The position numbers and the translations under genes are program-made. The notes below the pieces were generated by a model. It ran no database searches, had not been told where the DNA came from, and saw nothing but the letters and a program-made list of their open reading frames with translations. This document shows, in pieces, positions 31,447 to 39,396 of a stretch of 48,249 bases of DNA. Position 1 is the first letter of the stretch. Each line of letters starts with the position of its first letter. Source of the DNA: Actinoplanes oryzae (GTDB lineage Bacteria; Actinomycetota; Actinomycetes; Mycobacteriales; Micromonosporaceae); assembly GCF_030757795.1 (NCBI RefSeq), contig NZ_JAUQWH010000058.1:1-48249 (forward strand), written 5' to 3'.

Positions 31447-33000
31447 TCACTCCCACTCGATGGTGCCCGGCGGCTTGGACGTGACGTCGAGGACGACCCG
31501 GTTGATCTCGCGCACCTCGTTGGTGATGCGGTTGGAGATCTTCGCGATCAGGTCGTACGGCAGGCGGGACCAGTCGGCGGTCATCGCGTCCTCGGACGAG
31601 ACCGGGCGCAGGACCACCGGGTGCCCGTACGTGCGGCCGTCGCCCTGCACCCCGACGCTGCGCACGTCCGCGAGCAGCACGACCGGGAACTGCCACACAT
31701 CCCGGTCGAGCCCCGAGGCGGTGAGCTCCTCGCGGGCGATGAGGTCGGCGGCGCGCAGGATGTCGAGCCGCTCGCGGTCGACCGCGCCGATGATGCGGAT
31801 CGCCAGGCCGGGGCCCGGGAACGGGTGACGCTGCACCATCTCCTCGGGCAGGCCCAGCTCGGCGCCGAGCGCCCGGACCTCGTCCTTGAAGAGGGTGCGC
31901 AGCGGCTCGATCAGCGCGAACTGCAGGTCGTCGGGGAGGCCGCCGACGTTGTGGTGCGACTTGATGTTGGCCGTGCCGGTGCCGCCGCCGGACTCGACGA
32001 CGTCCGGGTAGAGGGTCCCCTGGACCAGGAACTCGATGTTGCGCTCGGCGTCGAGCTCGCGGGCGGCGCCCTCGAAGGTGCGGATGAACTCGCGCCCGAT
32101 GATCTTGCGCTTCTGCTCGGGGTCGGTGACGCCGGCCAGGTGCCCGAGGAAGACGTCGGACGCGTCGACGACCTTGAGGCGGATGCCGGTGGCCGCGACG
32201 TAGTCCTTCTCGACCTGCTCCGCCTCGCCCGCGCGCAGCAGCCCGTGGTCGACGAAGACGCAGGTCAGCTGGTCGCCGACCGCCTTGTGCACGAGCGCCG
32301 CCGCGACCGCCGAGTCGACGCCGCCGGAGAGCCCGCACATGACCTGCTTGTCGCCGACCTGAGCGCGGATCGCGGCGACCTGCTCGTCGATGATGTTCGA
32401 CGGGGTCCAGGTGGGCTCGATGCCCGCGATGTCGTAGAGGAAGCGCTCGAGCATCCGCTGCCCCTGCTCGGTGTGCGCCACCTCGGGGTGGAACTGCACG
32501 CCGGCCCGGCGGGTGGCGAGGTCCTCGAAGGCGGCGACGGGCGCGCCCGGGGAGGAGGCGGTCACCGTGAAGCCGGCGGGCGGCTCGGCGACCGAGTCGC
32601 CGTGCGACATCCAGACGGGCAGGTCGGCGGGGAGCTCGCGGAGCAGCGTGCCGGCCTCGGTGGCGGGCGCGAGCAGGGTGCGGCCGTACTCCCGGGAGCC
32701 GGTGTGCGCGACCGTGCCGCCGAGCGCCTGCGCCATCGCCTGGAAGCCGTAGCAGATGCCGAAGACGGGCACCTCGTTGGCGAAGAGCGCCGGGTCGAGG
32801 ATCGGGGCACCCGGCTCGTACACACTGGACGGTCCGCCGGACAGGATGATGGCCGCCGGGTTCTTGGCGAGCATCTCGGCGATCGGCATCGAGTGCGGGA
32901 CGATCTCGGAGTAGACCCGCGCCTCCCGGACCCGGCGGGCGATCAGCTGGGCGTATTGGGCGCCGAAGTCGACGACCAGAACAGGGCGCGGTGTACTCAT
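31447..33000 (-). CDS. guaA: GMP synthase (glutamine-hydrolysing) GuaA
   Basis: This 517-residue enzyme aminates XMP to GMP in the cytoplasm. The N-terminal class I glutamine amidotransferase domain has GICYGFQAM (nucleophile Cys) and VQFHPEVAHT. The PP-loop ATP-pyrophosphatase domain has CGLSGGVDSAV, and the C-terminal dimerisation domain ends in KPPGTIEWE. The ATG at 33000 (MSTPRPVLVVDFGAQY) is the family start; a longer frame is ignored. TAAACT lies eight bases upstream. Its XMP-producing partner guaB is 9 kb away on the same strand. Confidence 0.97.
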   Translation of the reverse strand: MSTPRPVLVVDFGAQYAQLIARRVREARVYSEIVPHSMPIAEMLAKNPAAIILSGGPSSVYEPGAPILDPALFANEVPVFGICYGFQAMAQALGGTVAHTGSREYGRTLLAPATEAGTLLRELPADLPVWMSHGDSVAEPPAGFTVTASSPGAPVAAFEDLATRRAGVQFHPEVAHTEQGQRMLERFLYDIAGIEPTWTPSNIIDEQVAAIRAQVGDKQVMCGLSGGVDSAVAAALVHKAVGDQLTCVFVDHGLLRAGEAEQVEKDYVAATGIRLKVVDASDVFLGHLAGVTDPEQKRKIIGREFIRTFEGAARELDAERNIEFLVQGTLYPDVVESGGGTGTANIKSHHNVGGLPDDLQFALIEPLRTLFKDEVRALGAELGLPEEMVQRHPFPGPGLAIRIIGAVDRERLDILRAADLIAREELTASGLDRDVWQFPVVLLADVRSVGVQGDGRTYGHPVVLRPVSSEDAMTADWSRLPYDLIAKISNRITNEVREINRVVLDVTSKPPGTIEWE

Positions 33001-33008
33001 GGCGGGCA

Positions 33009-33014
33009 AGTTTA
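33009..33014 (-). promoter_or_regulatory. -10 hexamer of guaA, overlapping upstream stop codon
   Basis: TAAACT on the minus strand (33014-33009) includes the TAA stop of the subtilase and lies eight bases before guaA. It could give a leaderless guaA transcript from inside the subtilase gene's end. Confidence 0.35.
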
Positions 33015-34709
33015 CCGGTACCACTTGCGGGCCGGCGTCAGCGCGACGTTGCCCGCTTTGTCATAGGCGCGCACGCGTACGGTCATCGATGCGCCGAACT
33101 TCCACGTCGGGACGGCGAACCGGCGCGCGCTCCCGGCGTACCGGCTGATGGTCTTGCCGTTGACCTGCAGTTCCAGGCTCCGGATGCCGCTCGCGTCGGA
33201 ACCCGTCGCGGCGAGGTACTTGGTCTTGCGCACCTGGTGCGTGCCGGAGGCGGGACCGCCGGTGACCCGGACCGCCGGGGCCCGGTTGTCGACGCGGACG
33301 CGGCGCGTGGTGGTCGTCACGTTGCCGCCGCGGTCGGTGGTCCGCAGGCTGAGTGCGACCGTGCCGGCGAAGCCGGTCGTACGCCACGAGAAGGCGTAGG
33401 GCGCGGCCCGGTCGACGCCCACGACCTTGCCGTTCGCGAGCAGCTCGACCTTCGTCACGGAGACGTTGTCGGTGGCCCGCGCGGTGACCGAGGCCGTGCC
33501 CCGGACCAGCGCGTTGCCCGACGGGCTGAGGAAGGAGGCGGTGGGCCGCGTCACGTCGGTGGTGAGCGGCATCGACCGCGCGATGTCCAGCGCGGCGGCG
33601 GCGTCGATCCGTCCGGCGCCGGCCCAGCCGCCCGGCAGCGCGTCCGCGGTCGAGGTCAGCGCCGTTCGGATCGCCTCCGCGCTCGGCGTCGGGCTGGTCG
33701 ACCTGAGCAGTGCCGCGACGCCGGAGACGAACGGCGTCGCCGAGGACGTGCCGCAGAACTCGCCCACCGCACCGGTCCGGGCCTGCGCCGGGTTGCAGCC
33801 GGGGGCGGCGATGTCGACCCAGCTGCTGCCGTAGTTGGACCACTTGTACCGCTTGTCGTTCTGGTCGGAGCCGGCCACGGCCAGCGCCGCCGGGACCGCC
33901 GCGGGATAGTGCGGGGTCGCGACGCCGTCGTTGCCGGCCGCGGCGATCACCAGGGCACCCTTGCCGGTGGCGTAGTTCACGGCATCCGTGAAGAGCTGGC
34001 TCGCCGAGCCGCCGCCCAGCGACAGGTTGATGATGTCGGCGCCGTGGTCCGCGGCCCAGCGGATGCCCTCCGCGATCACGCTGTAGTCGCCGAAGCCGTC
34101 CGAGCCGAGCACCTTCACCGGCAGGATGCGGCAGGTCCAGCAGACGCCGGCGATGCCCGTCGTGTTGTTGCCGGCGGCCGCGACGACCCCGGCCGCCATC
34201 GTGCCGTGGCCCTGGTCGTCGGAAGCGTCGTCGTCGTTGTTGACGAAGTCGTGCCCGGGCAGCAGGCGACCGGCGAGATCGGGGACGGCGCTCACCCCGG
34301 TGTCGACCACGGCGACGACCGTGCCGCTCGAGCCGCGCGTCGTCTCCCACGCCTGGTTGACGCCGGTCTTCGTGACTCCCCACTGGCTTCCGTAGTACGG
34401 GTCCCTCGGGGTGATCACGGACATGCGGGCCACGTGGTCCGGCTCGACGTACGCGACGGCGGGGTCGGCCCGCAGCGCGTCGGCGGCCTCGCTCGCCTCC
34501 CCCGCGGGCACCTCGACGCTGACGGCACCGGTCAGCTCGGTGCTCCCGAGGACGTCCACCTCGCGGTCCAGTCCGGCGACGACCGCCTGTCCCCCGCCGC
34601 TGCGCAGCCCGACGACCAGGGACACCGGCTCGGCCGCCGCCCGGGCCGGGGTGCCGGCGAGCCCGAGGCCGCCGGCGAGCAGGACAGTGGTCACGACGCG
34701 AACGATCAT
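33012..34709 (-). CDS. Secreted S8 subtilisin-like peptidase with Ig-like C-terminus (copy 1)
   Basis: This 565-residue serine protease has a signal peptide (MIVRVVTTVLLAGGLGLAGT, Ala-rich to about 26) and a short I9-like propeptide (about 27-95, ending AVAYVEPD). The S8 domain triad is Asp136 in VVDTG, His168 in GHGT and Ser322 in GTSSATP. Cys residues 190, 193, 305 and 319 suggest disulphides. The C-terminal part (about 375-565) holds two Ig-like repeats (RPTASFLSPSGN, RAPAVRVTGGPASG). The ATG at 34709 starts the signal peptide; its ribosome site is weak. A set of 11-bp direct repeats lies upstream. Confidence 0.93.
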   Translation of the reverse strand: MIVRVVTTVLLAGGLGLAGTPARAAAEPVSLVVGLRSGGGQAVVAGLDREVDVLGSTELTGAVSVEVPAGEASEAADALRADPAVAYVEPDHVARMSVITPRDPYYGSQWGVTKTGVNQAWETTRGSSGTVVAVVDTGVSAVPDLAGRLLPGHDFVNNDDDASDDQGHGTMAAGVVAAAGNNTTGIAGVCWTCRILPVKVLGSDGFGDYSVIAEGIRWAADHGADIINLSLGGGSASQLFTDAVNYATGKGALVIAAAGNDGVATPHYPAAVPAALAVAGSDQNDKRYKWSNYGSSWVDIAAPGCNPAQARTGAVGEFCGTSSATPFVSGVAALLRSTSPTPSAEAIRTALTSTADALPGGWAGAGRIDAAAALDIARSMPLTTDVTRPTASFLSPSGNALVRGTASVTARATDNVSVTKVELLANGKVVGVDRAAPYAFSWRTTGFAGTVALSLRTTDRGGNVTTTTRRVRVDNRAPAVRVTGGPASGTHQVRKTKYLAATGSDASGIRSLELQVNGKTISRYAGSARRFAVPTWKFGASMTVRVRAYDKAGNVALTPARKWYR

Positions 34710-34753
34710 GGACCCACGGTCGGCAACAACCGGCGTAACTGTCGGACCGGGCG

Positions 34754-34804
34754 GGTTGCGGTCAGGTTGCGTTTCCCTTGAGCGCCCCTTGACGCTTCTT
34801 TGAC
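34754..34804 (-). promoter_or_regulatory. Five 11-bp-period direct repeats upstream of subtilase copy 1
   Basis: Heptamers start every 11 bases: GGTTGCG (34754), GGTTGCG (34765), CCTTGAG (34776), CCTTGAC (34787) and CTTTGAC (34798). TTG is in the same place in each. Direct repeats spaced by one helical turn are typical of head-to-tail response-regulator binding sites. They lie 45-95 bases upstream of the start. Confidence 0.5.
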
Positions 34805-34807
34805 GCA

Positions 34808-34840
34808 GCACGGCCCCGGGCAGGTCGCCCGGGGCCGTGC
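34808..34840 (-). terminator. Terminator between the two subtilase genes
   Basis: GCACGGCCCCGGGC (34808-34821), AGGTC loop and GCCCGGGGCCGTGC (34827-34840) form a perfect 14-bp stem 13 bases after the stop of copy 2. There is no T tract. Confidence 0.7.
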
Positions 34841-34853
34841 AGGCAGTGCTGGG

Positions 34854-36671
34854 TCAGCGCTTCAGCGTCCGCGTTCCGGACAAGTGCACATTGCCCGCGT
34901 AGTCGACCGCCTTGAACTGCACCTTGAACGTCGCCGGCTGCGCGGAGGCCTCGAAGGTGAAGCTGTAGGGCTTCGTCGTGTCGGTCTTCTTGACCTTGCC
35001 GTTGATCAGCAGGTCGACCCGCTGAATGCCGGTCTCCAGGTCGTACGCACCGGCCTCCACCGTGACCTTGCCCTTGACCTTGGTGTTGCTCGCCGGGGCG
35101 GCGGCGATCCACACGGTCGGCAGAGTGTTGTCGACCGTCAGGTAACGGGTGGCGACCGCCACGTTGCCGGCCTTGTCGTACGCCCGGACGGTGTAGTTCG
35201 CCCGGCCGTTGGCATGGGTCTTGGTGTTGTAGCCCCACTGGAACGGCGCCGTCATGTCCCGCGCCTGGTACTTGCCCTCGACGTAGAAGTCGACGTAGCG
35301 CACGCCGGACCAGTTGTCACCGGCGGTGGTCTTCAGCGTGACGGTCCCGTGCACCCGGGCGCCCTGGCCCGGCGAGGTGATGCTGACCGTCGGCACGGTG
35401 CCGTCGGTCGTCATCGTCAGCGCCTTGGCGTCGTCGAGCAGACCGAACTTGGCCCACCCGTTGGCCGGGATCGTGTGGCCGGACGAGAGGATCGCGCGCT
35501 GCAGCGACCAGCCGTTGTAGTTGGGGTGCACCGACTTCACCAGCGCGGCCGCCCCGGAGACCATCGGCGCGGCGAACGACGTGCCGCTCCAGATCTCGTA
35601 GGCGTAAGTGCCCTTTTTCGGGTCGTTGGGGTAATCCTTGTTCGGGGTGTAGCCCAGCACGAGGTCGTCGCCGGGCGCGCCGATGTCGACCCAGGTGTCG
35701 CCCTTCTTGTTGTAGCTGGAGTAGCTCGCCTTGGTGTTCGTGCCCCGGGCGGTGGCACCGACGCCGAGCACCTCCGCGTAGGCCGCCGGGTACATCTTCG
35801 TGGTGGCGTACGGGGCCTTGGTCCGGCCGCCGTTGTTGCCCGCCGACGCGACGACCAGCGCGCCCTTGGCCTGGGCATAGATGACGGCGTCCTGCAGCAC
35901 CTTCGCGCCCGAGGCGCCGCCGAGCGACAGGTTGATGACGCTGGCGCCCTTGTTCGCCGCGTAGGTGATGCCCTTCGCGACGTCGCTCCAATAGCCGTTG
36001 CCCTTGGCGTCGAGCACCTTGACCGGGATGATCGTGCACTGCCAGCAGGAGCCGGCCATGCCCACCTCGTCGTTGCCCCGCCCGGCGATCAGCGACGACA
36101 CCGCGGTGCCGTGGCCGTTGTTGTCGGTGGTGTTGCTGGTGTTGCTGACGTAGTTGTAGCCGGTCGTCACCGCGTTCGCGATGTCCGCGTACTTGTTGAC
36201 GCCCGTGTCCAGCACGGCCACCTTGACGTTCGACCCGGTGGTGGTCTGCCACGCGGCGGGGAGCTTCACCCGGTCGACCTCGGGCTGGTAGCCGAAGACG
36301 TATTCCGGGTCGTTGGGGCGGACGTCCTGGGTGCTCGCACCCTTCTGGTCCACCTCGACGTACTCCACGCCCGGCTGCGCGCGCAGCGCGGCCATGACCA
36401 CCGACTGCTTCGACGCGGGCACCTCGAGCGTGCGGGCGTTGAGCGAGGCCAGCGCCTCGCGCGCCTGGGCGACCAGGTCGGTCGCCTTGCCACCGAACGC
36501 GGCGGCAGCCTTGACGGCGGCGGACGAGTCCACCCCGTCCTGAAGCCCGACGACCAGCCGGACCTTCGTCTCGTCTGCGGACGCCCCGGGCTGCGCCGCG
36601 ACCGCGCCGGCCGCCACGACACCCAGGGACAACGCACCGGCGATCGCACGCCGGGCGATGCGCTTGTTCAA
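34854..36671 (-). CDS. Secreted S8 subtilisin-like peptidase with Ig-like C-terminus (copy 2)
   Basis: This 605-residue protein has a signal peptide (MNKRIARRAIAGALSLGVVAAG, to about 32) and a propeptide-like region (33-110). The S8 domain has the triad Asp155 (VLDTG), His187 (GHGT) and Ser365 (GTSFAAP). Two Ig-like repeats occupy about 400-605 (VPTVSITSPGQGARV, LPTVWIAAAPASNTKV). It is clearly paralogous to copy 1, sharing the CW-x-C pair after the His. The start is TTG at 36671, supported by GGGAGG eight bases upstream. TACGCT (36727-36722, minus) is a possible -10. It is divergent from the LCP gene. Confidence 0.93.
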   Translation of the reverse strand: MNKRIARRAIAGALSLGVVAAGAVAAQPGASADETKVRLVVGLQDGVDSSAAVKAAAAFGGKATDLVAQAREALASLNARTLEVPASKQSVVMAALRAQPGVEYVEVDQKGASTQDVRPNDPEYVFGYQPEVDRVKLPAAWQTTTGSNVKVAVLDTGVNKYADIANAVTTGYNYVSNTSNTTDNNGHGTAVSSLIAGRGNDEVGMAGSCWQCTIIPVKVLDAKGNGYWSDVAKGITYAANKGASVINLSLGGASGAKVLQDAVIYAQAKGALVVASAGNNGGRTKAPYATTKMYPAAYAEVLGVGATARGTNTKASYSSYNKKGDTWVDIGAPGDDLVLGYTPNKDYPNDPKKGTYAYEIWSGTSFAAPMVSGAAALVKSVHPNYNGWSLQRAILSSGHTIPANGWAKFGLLDDAKALTMTTDGTVPTVSITSPGQGARVHGTVTLKTTAGDNWSGVRYVDFYVEGKYQARDMTAPFQWGYNTKTHANGRANYTVRAYDKAGNVAVATRYLTVDNTLPTVWIAAAPASNTKVKGKVTVEAGAYDLETGIQRVDLLINGKVKKTDTTKPYSFTFEASAQPATFKVQFKAVDYAGNVHLSGTRTLKR

Positions 36672-36780
36672 AGCTCGTGCCTCCCGTGTCCGATCCGCCC
36701 ACCGGGCGGGTCGTGGCGGTCAGCGTAGAGGGGTTTTCACGTTAATACGGCACCGTTCCATCCTCCGGGAAAGCGAGCCG

Positions 36781-36809
36781 TCGACCTGGGTGGCTAGATC
36801 GCTTACTGT
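36781..36809 (+). promoter_or_regulatory. Candidate leaderless promoter of LCP gene
   Basis: TCGACC (36781-36786), a 17-base spacer and TACTGT (36804-36809) precede the ATG at 36816 by six bases. Confidence 0.45.
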
Positions 36810-36815
36810 TCCAGC

Positions 36816-37889
36816 ATGCGGACGAGGCCGATACTTTGGACAGCGGCCGCGGCCGTCGTCGTGCTGCTGCTCACCGGCGCGGGCATCGCCTGGTCGCTGC
36901 GGGGCGAGAAGCAGCCGGACCGGCCCACCGCATCATCTTCGCCGTCACCCTCGCCGTCCGCCAGTCCGTCCCCGCCGCCCCCGTCGCCCGGCGCGGACAT
37001 CACCGGCCCGCTCGACCTGCTGCTGATCGGCGTCGACACCCGGGTCAGCATCCCCGACTGGCAGCCGCACTCCGACGCGATCATGCTGCTGCACGTCGAG
37101 TCCGGCCTGCGCAGCGGCTATCTCTACTCGCTGCCCCGCGACCTGCGCGTCGACATCCCCGGCTTCGGCCGCCACAAGATCACCGAGGCGATGAGCAACG
37201 GCGCCAAGGTGCCCGGAACCGACAAACCGGACCCCGCCCGCGGGTACGAGCTCCTGGCGCGCACGATCTCCGCGTACACCGGGATCAAGAAGTTCGACGC
37301 CGGAGCCGTGCTGACCTTCGGCGGCCTGAGCCGGCTGACCGACGCCCTCGGCGGCGTGACCCTGACCATCGACCGCAAGGTCACCTCGATCCACAAGCAG
37401 CCCGACGGCAGCAACCGCACCCTGGTCCCCGGCGGCGGCGACTACACGGGTCCACAAGCGACCTACCTGCCCGGCACCCGGAAACTTGTGGGCTGGCAGG
37501 CCATCGACTACGCCCGGCAACGCTACGGCCTGCCCAACGGCGACTACGACCGGCAACGACACCAGCGCCAGCTTGTCCGCGCCCTCCTCGACCAGGCTTC
37601 GCGCGCGGGGCTCGCCACCGACCCCACCACCCTGCAGCGGGTGATCACGGCGCTCGGCGACTCGGTCCTGCTCTCCGGCGACAGGACCCCTCTGGAGTAC
37701 GCGTACGCCCTCCGCGACCTGGCCCCCGCGAACCTCACCCTCGTCGACCTCCCGGGCCGCTCGGTCTTCAGCAACGGCGGCTACATCGGCGAACAACTCG
37801 ACCCGCTCGCCCGCGACTTCCTCAAAGCCGTCGCCGCCGGCCGTCCCGCCCCCTTCCTCGCCAAGCATCCCGACCTGATCAACAAGTAG
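36816..37889 (+). CDS. LytR-CpsA-Psr (LCP) family cell-wall ligase
   Basis: This 357-residue protein has one N-terminal membrane anchor (ILWTAAAAVVVLLLTGAGIAW), a Ser/Pro linker (38-58) and an extracellular LCP domain. Motifs include LDLLLIGVDTR, SDAIMLLHV, SLPRDLRVDIPGFGRHKI and YARQRYGLPNGDYDRQRHQRQ, which carry the conserved Asp and Arg residues for pyrophosphate-lipid binding. LCP enzymes transfer glycopolymers from lipid carriers to peptidoglycan. It is a single gene, divergent from subtilase copy 2. Confidence 0.93.
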   Translation: MRTRPILWTAAAAVVVLLLTGAGIAWSLRGEKQPDRPTASSSPSPSPSASPSPPPPSPGADITGPLDLLLIGVDTRVSIPDWQPHSDAIMLLHVESGLRSGYLYSLPRDLRVDIPGFGRHKITEAMSNGAKVPGTDKPDPARGYELLARTISAYTGIKKFDAGAVLTFGGLSRLTDALGGVTLTIDRKVTSIHKQPDGSNRTLVPGGGDYTGPQATYLPGTRKLVGWQAIDYARQRYGLPNGDYDRQRHQRQLVRALLDQASRAGLATDPTTLQRVITALGDSVLLSGDRTPLEYAYALRDLAPANLTLVDLPGRSVFSNGGYIGEQLDPLARDFLKAVAAGRPAPFLAKHPDLINK

Positions 37890-37964
37890 TCACGGCGCCG
37901 GAATCCGCCGGCGACAGACGTGCGGGTGCGACCGGCGCCGACGGAGATCGTCGCCGCTCATTCC

Positions 37965-39380
37965 TCAGTAGGTCGGGCGGTACGGGCCGGTCAGCCAGAC
38001 GTCGAAGAAGCGGTCGAGGTCCTGCCCCGACGCGCGTTCCGCGGCGGCGACGAAGTCCGCGGTCGTCGCCGTCCCGTACGCGCGGCTCGCCGTCCACGAT
38101 CGCAGCAGGGCGAAGAACGCGGTGTCCCCGATTCGGCGGCGCAGCGCATGCAACGTCATGGCGCCCCGGTCCGCCGCCATCTCCGAGTCGAGGGCGTCGG
38201 CGCGCCCGGGGGCGTAGGCCGGGAAGGCCTGCCACGGGAAGGTCTCGTAGCGCTGGCTCACCTCGGCCTCGACGGTCGCGCCGCCGTCGTGTTCGGTCCA
38301 CATCCAGCGGGCGTACCTGGCGAAGCTCGTGGCGAGCCACGCGTCCTCCCAGGTGCGCGGGGTGACCGAGGCGCCGAACCATTGGCCGGCCAGGCCCTCG
38401 GCGACCGCGGCCGGGCCGGTCGGGCGGCCGAGCGCCGTGGCAGAGAAGGCCGGCCGGGTCTGGGCCGGGAGTCCCCGCGCGGCGTAGGGGTCCGGGAGCA
38501 CCACGGCGCCGTACGAGCTGAACGGGTAGGGACCGAAGCGCCGCGCCAGCCAGTCGGCGATCTTCGCGGCCCGGTCGAGCGCCGGCTGGTGGGCGGAGCC
38601 GGCCGGCACGGCCACGACCATGGGCTTGCCGGCGTGTCTCAGGGTGCTCACCTGGTACCGGCCGACCAGGAGGAAGGCCGCCGAGGGGGCCATCGGCCCG
38701 GACTCGGACCAGCGCCAGGTGGTGCGCTTGTCCCTTGTGGAGCGCTCGCCCGGCATGCCGTTGCTGACGGCGGCGACGCCCTCCGGCACGGACAGCTCCA
38801 CGGCGAAAGCCGCCTTGTCGGACGGGTGGTCGTTCGCCGGGAACCAGGAGCTGGCCGACGCGGGCGCGGTCGGGGTGTAGAAGCCGCCGGGCAGCTGCCG
38901 GACCGGGATGCGGCCCGGCTCGGTCACTGTGCGGTCCCCGGGGACCAGGGCGCCGCCGTAGTGCACGACGATCGTGAAGGGGCGGTCCGCGGGCAGCGAG
39001 GCCCGTGGGGTGACGGCCAGCTTGGCGCCGACGACGGCGTCCGCCGCGGGCCGGCCGTTCACGGTGACGCTGCTCACGCGCAGCCGGCTCAGGTCGAGGA
39101 AGAAGCTCTTGAGCTCCTCGGTGGCGGTCGCGGTGATCGTGGCCGTGCCGGAGAGCCGGCGGCGGGCGGGGTCGACGCGGAGCTTCAGTGCGTACTTGCG
39201 GACGTCGTATCCGCCGTTGCCCAGGGCGGGGAACGCACCGTCGCCGAGCCCGGCGGATCCGGCGACCGGGCCGGTGGTGGGCGTGACGGCGGGGGCCGCC
39301 GGGGCGTCCGCGGCCGGGGTGTCGCCGGCCGAGCATCCGGCCAGCGCCAGGACGACCGCGGCCACCACCACACCTCTCAC
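37965..39380 (-). CDS. M1 peptidase-like lipoprotein lacking all catalytic residues (pseudoenzyme)
   Basis: This 471-residue protein aligns along its length with the M1 peptidase encoded just upstream: NGGYDVRKYALKLRVDPARRRLSG, SSWFPANDHPSDKA, RFGPYPFSSYGAVVL. It has a lipobox (LALAGC, Cys16). The zinc motif HELAH is replaced by EGLAG (328-332). The third-ligand LNEGF reads LATSF (Glu to Thr351), the ALETQ segment reads GLPAQ, and the YQRGAM tyrosine is Ala. The frame is intact with good codon use, so it is a maintained non-catalytic protein rather than a decayed gene. The start is uncertain (GTG 39380 or GTG 39371); it lies 16 bases after the upstream stop. Confidence 0.88.
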   Translation of the reverse strand: MRGVVVAAVVLALAGCSAGDTPAADAPAAPAVTPTTGPVAGSAGLGDGAFPALGNGGYDVRKYALKLRVDPARRRLSGTATITATATEELKSFFLDLSRLRVSSVTVNGRPAADAVVGAKLAVTPRASLPADRPFTIVVHYGGALVPGDRTVTEPGRIPVRQLPGGFYTPTAPASASSWFPANDHPSDKAAFAVELSVPEGVAAVSNGMPGERSTRDKRTTWRWSESGPMAPSAAFLLVGRYQVSTLRHAGKPMVVAVPAGSAHQPALDRAAKIADWLARRFGPYPFSSYGAVVLPDPYAARGLPAQTRPAFSATALGRPTGPAAVAEGLAGQWFGASVTPRTWEDAWLATSFARYARWMWTEHDGGATVEAEVSQRYETFPWQAFPAYAPGRADALDSEMAADRGAMTLHALRRRIGDTAFFALLRSWTASRAYGTATTADFVAAAERASGQDLDRFFDVWLTGPYRPTY

Positions 39381-39396
39381 ACAGATAAGACGGGGG

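Noticed and set aside
31621..33066. A long plus-strand frame opposite guaA
   Set aside because: It mirrors guaA, is composed of Asp/Arg/Val/Gly runs and has no recognisable domain.
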